Origin: Aphrocallistes beatrix
Taxonomy: Eukaryota; Porifera; Hexactinellida; Sceptrulophora; Aphrocallistidae
DNA: 64,000 nucleotides
Direction of reading: 5' to 3'
NCBI GenBank assembly: GCA_963281255.1
Contig: OY725496.1
Location: 1,550,001 to 1,614,000, forward strand
Under the pieces are notes generated by a model. It did not search any database. It had not been told where the DNA came from and saw nothing but the letters and a program-made list of their open reading frames with translations. Below are positions 56,866-64,000 of the stretch, in pieces (positions within the stretch are counted from its first letter, which is position 1; every line of letters begins with the position of its first letter). The position numbers were made by a program, and so were the translations under genes.

Positions 56866-59502
56866 TTGTCCTCTTGACTTTTATCTCTGTGATGCCGCTT
56901 CTCCATCCTGTTCTATCATTTTTATCATACTTATGTCATACTCCAGTATTTAAGTTGCCAAATGATCCACCTGATCTTGTCAATCTTTGGCTCCGAACGC
57001 TCTGTAGAGAAGGTATCAGAGACTTAAAGAATGTGTTTATGTGCTCAAAACATTTCCTCGACGAAGAAATTCCGACCAGTTTTTCAATCCATCAACTAGA
57101 TGGAACATACTTAGAAGTACCAGCTAAGCCTAAATTGCAGAGGGATGCAGTGCCAAGATTTCTACCTGGATGTCCACTTCATCTCTCTTCGTCATGTAAC
57201 ACCATACCTCCGAGATTTGATAGATCTTTGAGAGAGCATTTGATTGATGCTGCAATAAATGAGAGTCTATTACAGTATAACCAAGACAAAGAACTTTTTC
57301 AGATTACCACACTGGAAGACTTGGTATCCAAAACGAAGCACTCGGGTTTGCCTAATCATTGGTTAGTTTGGTGTTCTGATGATAATTCCTTTAATTTACT
57401 CAAACCTTCTATATGAATAACAGTTTGATTGCAATTCGATGCTCGTTAACTATTACCGAAACATTACATACTATTGGTTTCTACGAAGGTATACGCATTC
57501 CTCTTTCTCTCACTCAGATAAATGATATTCGTCAACTTAACGATTTGCTTAAAGAAATTGAAAATCATTCTGCCCCTATTAATTATCCTGAAACATTCCA
57601 ACACCATGTCAGAGAAGCAACCGGAAGCATTCGTAAAGCTATTGACTCCCTTTCAACTGGAGAATAATCTGGAAACCAACAGCCTGTATTATCAAGTCTT
57701 CAGTTTATTCTATGCCAATTGGATAACGCTTTTATCGCAAAAACTATGAGGCGATACAACATCGAAACTCTTGTCTTGTCCCTCAAATGCCAGCTTATCT
57801 CGCCAGTTTGCTATATATACAGTGGAACCTCCATAATCCGACATTTGTGGAAAATCAGCAAAATGTCGGATTATAGAGGTAAAATAACCTCCACAATCCG
57901 ACAATATTTGACAGACGAATAATTTGTCAGATCAAAGAGGTAAAATAACCCCTCCATAATCCGACATTATTTGATAGACGAAAAAATTGTCGGATTATAC
58001 AGGTCGAAATGCATTACTGGAAAATCATTAAATTGTCGGATTCCGGAATAGCGAGGTGTCGGATTATACAGGTTGTTTTCTATCGAGAAACGATCCGTGA
58101 ACAGAAATAATGTCGGTTTAGAGAAATGTCGGATTACAGAGGTGTCGGATTACGGAGGTTCCACTGTATCTTCAATCCCTGGACTGTCTATCATTGCCGC
58201 ACCTTTCTACTCTAAAGCGCTTATATTCCAATTTTAGTTTGGATTCTGAGTTTACCAACTATCTCAAACAATCAGTCACTCAGTTTAACTAATGGGAACG
58301 AAATGTAGTGATTCAGATGGATGAATTTCATGTAAAATCCACATTTACATACAAAGGAGGTAAGATAATTGGATCTTCTTTGAATCCTACTGATCTTGCA
58401 AAACCGTTTTTGCCTTCATGGTATCAAGTTTGTTCAAACGATGGTCCAGTATTGTCCGTTTACTGCCCTGTTCTAGCTCATTTGCTGAGGTACTCTTTCG
58501 TATCATCAAAGAGGTTATTCGTTATGTTGAAGCATGTGGACTCTCTGTACACGTTTTATGTACTGATAATTACCCGATGAACGTTAACATTTTCAAGTTA
58601 TTTTCTCCAAGCCGACTCCTAGAGCATAGTATTGTTCCTCACCCTATGGACTCAAACCGGCCATTGTTTTTGCTTTATGACTTCGTTCATATAATCAAAT
58701 CGATACGTAATAACTGGCTAAACCAAATAGATTATAATGAAACATTCACTTATCCAGATTTTGGGAGCATTCAAGTTGCGAGCATTGCAGTTTTCGAAGA
58801 AATTCGCCAATTATACAAAAGTGACCAACACTCTGTTGCTAAAATAGCTCCAAGATTAACCCCTAAAGCTTGTTGGCTTTCCACTTTTGAACGACAAAAT
58901 GGTTCAGTTGTCCAGCATACTCAAATTATTTTCGAAAAGGCCTGTAGAAGATAGCATATCACTTAAGAACTTCTTAGAATCGTGCTCATCCTCTTGTGAC
59001 CAAGACTCCCATGCGTCTTTCAGCTTGGAGACGTATCTCTCAGCGATTCAGGGATATTCAGAGAATTAAACGAGCAAATACTCCAATCACTCTCCTTTAT
59101 AGCGGGCTACTCAGTGCATGCCTATTACAAACATTCTACTAAATGTCAATCATGCCTCTTTTTCCTCACTGAAAACAAAGAAATGGAAATTGAAGAACCT
59201 TCAGATTCTGAATATCGATTAATTCAGATAATCGACCGAGGCTCACTAAATTGGCCAAGTAGTGATGTTATAGATGCAATTATTACGCTATGGAAAGTAA
59301 TCTCTTCTATCGAGAGTCAACCAAGCATATTCAATAACTTTATAACCGGTCCTTCTAGAAGTATCCTGATACAGTTAACAACTAGTCTTATAGAAGATGA
59401 ACAAGCTGAAGTATGGAGAGTGATGTGTGACGAATGTGGTACACTCATGTGGGATGTATTAGCTAAACTATTGACCGCTACTTCAAACTGTCTTATCAAA
59501 TA
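56866..59502 (+). pseudogene. THAP domain / P-element-like transposase relic
   Basis: The first frame (56900-57415) has VFKLPNDPPDLVNLWLRTL and KNVFMCSKHFLDEEI, the second half of a THAP zinc finger, then LEVPAKPKLQRDAVPRFLPG. A second frame (57413-57667) is probably helical. After the MITE comes VVIQMDEFHVKSTFTYKGGK (catalytic Asp of the P-element RNase-H fold), then ACGLSVHVLCTDNYPMNVNI (second Asp), SNRPLFLLYDFVHIIKSIRN and the C-terminal YYKHSTKCQSCLFFL and IDRGSLNWPSSDVI. THAP9/P-element order is clear. Frameshifts near 57415, 58450 and 58950 and the nested MITE inactivate it. No terminal repeats identified. Confidence 0.85.
57820..58166. mobile_element. 347-bp TA-flanked MITE inside the P-element relic
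   Basis: Begins CAGTGGAACCTCCATAATCC and ends GGATTACGGAGGTTCCACTG, with TA on each side. Many internal ATAATCCGACA / TGTCGGATTAT words in both orientations. A different sequence group from the other pogo-like MITEs. Confidence 0.92.
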
Positions 59503-59696
59503 AGATTAAGAACATGAATTCCCAGCTACCCTTGAAACCATGTGTCGAAAATACTCGAAAATTAAATAAATTGAAGCCCAATTAGCTTATCGCATACCCC
59601 TTTCATATACGTATCTTTTATTATTTTGTACTATTATCAGACACTCACTATTTGAAATATGCTTAGTATTAAACCCATTAATATTTTTTCTCATGG

Positions 59697-60106
59697 ATTC
59701 ACAGTAAGTTATGAGCTCAGACGAAAATGTCAACTCATCATGGAATTCTGAAGTCATTGTCACCTTTTTATAATTAAAAATTCAGCTTTTCGACAATAAC
59801 TCAGTCATTTTAGGTGATGGAAGGCTGAGATTTTAATAGAATGTGTATATTAATATATCTCAAATACGATTCAACTATCATCAATGATGACTCATCACTC
59901 TGTTATGACGTCATCATTACGCATCAAAATTTTAAAATTGACAAATTTGCAGATTTTTCGTGTGTATCGATTATAACAGTAGGACAGCCGTTTTAGAGTT
60001 GTTATTTACCATATAATTAATCAATGGTGACCACAGGCGACCGAAGGGAGCCTCCGGCGGACACAAAATGTCCGCCAGCCGCTCAGCGAAAACATGCGAC
60101 GCGCTT
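59697..60106 (+). mobile_element. Helitron-like F1 copy, 5' truncated
   Basis: From AGTTATGAGCTCAGACGAAA through TTATGACGTCATCATTACGC to a complete tail ending GCGACGCGCTTA. The last bases differ from the CTTG|T consensus. Confidence 0.8.
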
Positions 60107-60128
60107 ACATATATATATGTATTTTTAC

Positions 60129-60623
60129 CTGTAACTAATTGATTGAAGAAACTGCCAGGCAGAGAAAGCTGATTTTGGCATGTGGGAATCTTTTGGCTAT
60201 GGCTTCACTAAGTTCAGAGCTCCGACGAAAATGTCGACTCATCATGGAATTATGATGTCATTATCACCTTTTTTTATAATTAAAAATTTCAGTTTTTCAA
60301 CCTTAACTAAGCCGTTTTAAGTGATAGAAGGCTCAAATTTTAATAAAATGTGTATATTAATTTATCTCACATATGATACAACTATCATCAAAAAATGATG
60401 GCTCATCACTCTGTTATGACGTCATCATTACACAATAAAAATTTTAAAAATTGACAAATTTTGTGACTTCTCGTGCTATATCCATTATAACAGTAGGACA
60501 GACGTATTTAGAGATGTAATATCCCATATAATTAATCAATGTGACCCCAGGCGCCCAAAGGGCGCCTCCAGCGTACACAAACTGTCCGCCAGCCGCGCAG
60601 CGCAAGCAAGCGAAGCGCGCTTG
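60129..60623 (+). mobile_element. Helitron-like F1 copy
   Basis: CTGTAACTAATTGATTGAAG, F1 body, intact tail GGCGCCCAAAGGGCGCCTCC, hairpin, GCGCGCTTG|T. The A|TCCTTAC 5' end is not present. Tail to tail with the next copy. Confidence 0.83.
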
Positions 60624-60693
60624 TATATATATATATACTATATCTGTAACGAATTGAACCTGTGGTATATCTTTTGATCGTGTAATAATAGTT

Positions 60694-61343
60694 ACAAGAG
60701 CGCTTCGCTTGCTTTCGCTGCGCGGCTGGCGGACACTTTGTGTCCGCCAGAAGCTCCCTTCGATCGCCTCAAGGTGACATTGGTTAATTATAAGGGAGAT
60801 ATCATATCTAAATATGTCCATCTTAGTTTTGAAATCGATATCACTTGAAAAGACACCAAATTTGTCAATTTCTAAAATTTTGATGAGTAATGGTGACGTC
60901 ATAGCAAAGTGATGAGTCATCATTTTTTGATAATAGTTGTATCATATGTGAGATAAATTAATATACACATTTTATTAAAATTTGAGCCTTCTATCACTTA
61001 AAACGGCTTAGTTAAGGTTGAAAAACTATGTAAGGCATGTTTGTATACAGATTCTATTAAAATTTCAGCCTTCTTTCTCCTATAATGGCTGAGTTATGCC
61101 CGAATTACTGTGTTGCTTAACTATTAAAAATGTGACAATGACGTCATAATTCCATGATGAGTCGACATTTTGGTCTGAGCTCAGAACTTATTGGAGCCAT
61201 AGCCAAAAGACTTCCACTTTCCAAAAATCAGCTTTCTACGCCTGGCAGTTTCTTCAATCAATTCGTTACAGATATATATATATATATACGTAGATATAGA
61301 TAGATATATACACAAACATTAATCGAGTTTTAATAGTAAGGAT
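60694..61343 (-). mobile_element. Helitron-like F1 copy with internal duplication
   Basis: On the reverse strand it goes from A|TCCTTACTATTAAAACTCG, through a TA tract, the F1 body and an intact tail to AGCGCTCTTG|T. About 100 bp of body (AGATTCTATTAAAATTTCAG and neighbours) occurs twice in slightly different versions, at 60970 and 61050, so two copies recombined. It ends 53 bp before exon 11. Confidence 0.83.
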
Positions 61344-61396
61344 ATTTTATATTTTTTAAATTGCTTTAACATAAATTATGCTTCTTTTATTTTTAG

Positions 61397-61596
61397 GTTC
61401 AGCAACTGATTGTTTATTTAAGTAGAGATAATTACCAAGCCACTTCACAACTAATGAAATGGTTGACTACTAGAATATCTTTTTTAATTCATCACTACAG
61501 ATCTCAATATAATTTAGGAAATGCAGTTAAGCATGAAATGCAACTCTTAACAACTACTATGGATCAAAATGATGACTGTTGGGACGCAAGTTTAAG
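61397..61596 (+). CDS. UBR4: UBR4 exon 11, last in window
   Basis: Acceptor TATTTTTAG, in phase 0. It encodes VQQLIVYLSRDNYQATSQLM, ISFLIHHYRSQYNLG, and VKHEMQLLTTTMDQNDDCWD ending ASLR at AG|GTTTTG (phase 2). Human has VRQLMCLLTRDNPEATQQM, LQYEMLLLTDSISKEDSCWE and LRLR. No further UBR4 exon is visible before the window ends, so the next intron is at least 2.4 kb. Confidence 0.93.
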
Positions 61597-61845
61597 GTTT
61601 TGAGCTGATTGATCAATTTAAAATTAAATTTAAGACATTTAAATATTATTAGTGCCCCAAGATGAAGACTCAAAAAATTCATAATTGTGCTTATGGCTCG
61701 AAATAATTAATATTTCGACCAATAAAATAGGCAGACATGTGCGTGATAACTACTCTACTTAATCCTAAATGGTAGTAAATACTAACTCATTGTGGTGATG
61801 ACCAGACTTTGACCTTTCTTTATTCCTAATACTTATTATCTTTTA

Positions 61846-62733
61846 TATTAAAACGCTAGTATTTTTTTGTTTGTTTGTTTGTCTGAATTGATTGAAGAAT
61901 TGGCAAGTCGTTATTGGCATGTAGTTGTCAAATGATATGACTACGATTAAGTTGTAAGATCTAAGCGAAGTTCTCACACCTCTGCAAAAAAGCGGAAAAC
62001 AATTTTTCACACATTTTCCAAACAAAATAAATGACTACACTATCACAATAGAAATCATTGTACGACTACAATAGATCGTCATTGTTATTAATGATACTTC
62101 AAAGCCACAACTTATGTTTGATATATTAAATGTATTATAGTGTATAGCAATAAAAAAAGATTATGTGCATATTTTGACAGCTTTATATACATATTTTCAC
62201 ACCATTGGAAGAATTTTGGAAAATATGATAGAGACTAGCTTCCAACGGCTGACATGGGGTTTTTAAGGGTGTATATTTTGAATATCATATTTTCAGATCT
62301 ATATGATAAATTATTTGTTAACTTTTGTTTACATTATATACTTATAGTAAACAAATCTCAAAAATTTGCTAGAAAATTCCTTTAAACGGTTGACATGGGG
62401 TTTTCAGGGGTGTAGCTTTCGAATATCATTCGAGTAAATTTGATGATCTATTTGTTTACTTTTGGTTGCAATAGATACATAAAGTAAACAAATTAAAAAA
62501 TAGGCTAGAGACTAGCTTCCAACAGTTGACATTGAGTTTTTAGTGCTTTAATTTTCGAATATTATATTTTTGGAACCATTTGAGAAATTATTCGTTAACT
62601 TTGGTTTGCAATATTTATATTAACAAGAAAATCCCAAAATAGGTTAGATCGAGTAACTCCAGGCGCCCGTAGGGTGACTCAGAGGACACACAGTGTCTGC
62701 AAGCCGCTCAGCGGAAGCAAACGAACGCGCTTG
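61846..62733 (+). mobile_element. Helitron-like F2 copy, longest
   Basis: Starts near A|TCTTTTATATTAAAACGCTA, TTTTTTTGTTTGTTTGTTTG, CTGAATTGATTGAAGAATTG, an F2 body with three repeats of the type GACTAGCTTCCAACGGCTGA, and the tail CTCCAGGCGCCCGTAGGGTG ... CGAACGCGCTTG|T. Confidence 0.8.
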
Positions 62734-63149
62734 TATATTATTAAGTCCTGTTTTTATCAGTAATAATTGTAGGCAACCGAGTGCGTTAAAAATCATTTTA
62801 AGTTAAAACGCAAAGCATTTAATTTTACATGTTGTTCAGATTAAACCATGTTACAATATTCTACTATATTATGATAGTCCGATTCAGCATACTTCTAAAT
62901 CCTGAATTATTGCACTCATTTATTATGTTTAAGTCAATTTGGTTTTGTATTTTCCCTATCAATTCAAACCTACCTTGGAGGACTTTGTGAACATCTTTGT
63001 GAACAAGCTGTGTGAACATCTTTTGTCCGGAGACTATCGGGTTGTTGCGATATCTTCGCTCTTCCCACACCATATGGACAGGACTGCTACGACAGTTGAG
63101 AAGTCTTACCAACTTATCATCAAGAGATGAACTTAGAATCCCGAGTTTT

Positions 63150-63850
63150 TAATATTATTTCAATAGAATGAAATATGAAACAGCGTAATGAGTCCTCTAA
63201 CTACATTCCAAGTATTAGAGACTTTGCCACATGCTTTGCTATGATATTTTCCCTACTTATCTGCTTGAATACTGAAAATTGAAATATACAAGATATCGTA
63301 TTCTTGTTTGAAGCTTTCATTCATTGTCACAGGAAACAGGCTTTACTAAACTCTATAGGACAGCACTTCTTACAATTTTCTGAGTGTGAACTCGTAACAG
63401 GATCGAAGAGGATTGACCCCCTTCTTGAATAAGCTGTCCTGCCCGTTCCAACTGTTTTGTGTGTGTGTTTTTTCATATTCTCATAATCATCAAGTTATTA
63501 AAATATAAAATCTCATCTGCCACTGGAATAAGTTCACAAATTACACGAACTGGGTAATAGTTACTCTTCGGAAACAGAGCAGTGGATTGTTAAAATAGAA
63601 ATTAAAATAATAAATCAAAAGCTATAATTATAATGTCCAAAGGTGTGGAGAACACCTTTTTAGTGTGCTAAAGTAAAATATTTATGAAGTACTTCGTAAA
63701 TAACCAAATATTTTAGGGTTGTTTGAAAGTTTATCTAACTTATTCATATCACGTAAAATTCATAATAAATATTTGTAGTATACTAATAATTCAATCCACT
63801 ACTTCATCACTACTAGTTCAAAGACCCGAGGGGAAAATTTAAAAAGGGCA
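63150..63850. repeat. Dispersed repeat R3, copy 2
   Basis: Matches 42716-44330 in order without the inserted MITE: GTAATGAGTCCTCTAACTAC, AGAGACTTTGCCACATGC, GTGAACTCGTAACAGGATCG, AATCCACTACTTCATCAC. Non-coding as far as I can see. Ends and class are unknown. Confidence 0.6.
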
Positions 63851-63940
63851 TTTAAAGTGAAATTAACCGTATATCTTTCAAATTAAATTCCCTTGACTGC
63901 TAAATAGCTTAGTTTTATAACTATTTGTATGGTACATTTT

Positions 63941-63972
63941 GGGATGTACGAATACTTTTGTCCTGGCAGTTT
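63941..63972. repeat. Tc1-type terminal repeat remnant
   Basis: GGGATGTACGAATACTTTTG followed by TCCTGGCAGTTTA matches the terminus at 9608-9639. No transposase is visible before the window ends. Confidence 0.5.
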
Positions 63973-64000
63973 ATGGTTCTTTTTTTCATTCAAAATCACT

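Larger units (their letters stand above)
852..61596 (+). other. UBR4: UBR4-like E3 ubiquitin ligase gene, internal part (11 exons)
   Basis: Eleven exons listed separately join in frame into about 1,090 residues. Identification rests on stretches that match human UBR4 as I remember it: a four-CxxC segment ending NYDEKDPFLCNSCG, the CLVCNNPE motif, DCKSTFNELSKIIQ, and HCITLL near CYGC. UBR4 is a cytosolic giant N-degron E3 ligase. Its substrate-binding UBR box and its catalytic C-terminus are not in this window. Introns are 3.5, 5.0, 3.4, 8.4, 0.5, 12.8, 8.0, 3.9, 3.2 and 8.8 kb and consist mainly of DNA transposons. All exon-exon phases agree, which argues for a functional gene and not a pseudogene. 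Exon limits were read by eye from AG/GT sites and homology. Confidence 0.9.

Noticed and set aside
60444-60923. 159-codon reverse frame.
   Set aside because: It spans two oppositely oriented F1 copies; it is open by chance in the repetitive tail.
62864-63112. 82-codon reverse frame (RFELIGKIQNQIDLNIINEC).
   Set aside because: No recognisable family, no splice support; left unassigned.

Overview
This is a window of nuclear DNA from an animal, most likely an invertebrate. It is very AT-rich, has no operon-like gene packing, and holds one large gene split into short exons by introns of 0.5 to 13 kb that are filled with DNA transposons. The protein resembles human UBR4 closely in its cysteine-rich centre and loosely elsewhere, so a vertebrate is unlikely. 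I cannot name the phylum from the sequence.

The only host gene I can defend is a + strand orthologue of the giant E3 ubiquitin ligase UBR4 (p600; BIG in plants). Eleven exons run from about 852 to 61596 and encode roughly 1,090 residues from the middle of the protein. Splice phases are compatible at every junction (0,2,2,0,2,0,1,0,1,0), with no frameshift or stop, so the gene looks intact. The UBR box and the C-terminal catalytic module should lie outside the window, upstream and downstream respectively. The other roughly 57 kb of the locus is intron.

Transposons by region. 1-8 kb: a tandem array built from a pogo-like terminus, small TA-flanked MITEs, a foldback, a hAT MITE with a perfect 8-bp target duplication, half of a second foldback and a broken Harbinger copy. 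9-16 kb: inverted pairs of a Helitron-like family and hAT elements, one nested in another. 17-21 kb: a MITE, a Tc1 remnant, a 120-nt hairpin and a full foldback. 24-36 kb: a two-gene Harbinger element nested in a dead hAT, and a TTAA-flanked element between two Helitron-like copies. 36-41 kb: a MITE next to an exon, a non-autonomous Harbinger and a dead Tc1. 42-51 kb: an unclassified repeat, a foldback nested in a Helitron-like copy, an integrase relic and MITEs. 53-64 kb: an intact mariner, a THAP/P-element relic cut by a MITE, and many Helitron-like copies.

The most distinctive feature is a family of about 17 Helitron-like copies. They start A|TC, end CTTG|T after a GC-rich multi-hairpin tail of about 80 bp, and occur with at least two unrelated bodies (F1 and F2 below). 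The F1 body carries conserved TGACGTCA (CRE-like) palindromes. A second distinctive family is a roughly 1.06-kb near-palindromic foldback with 5-bp target duplications.
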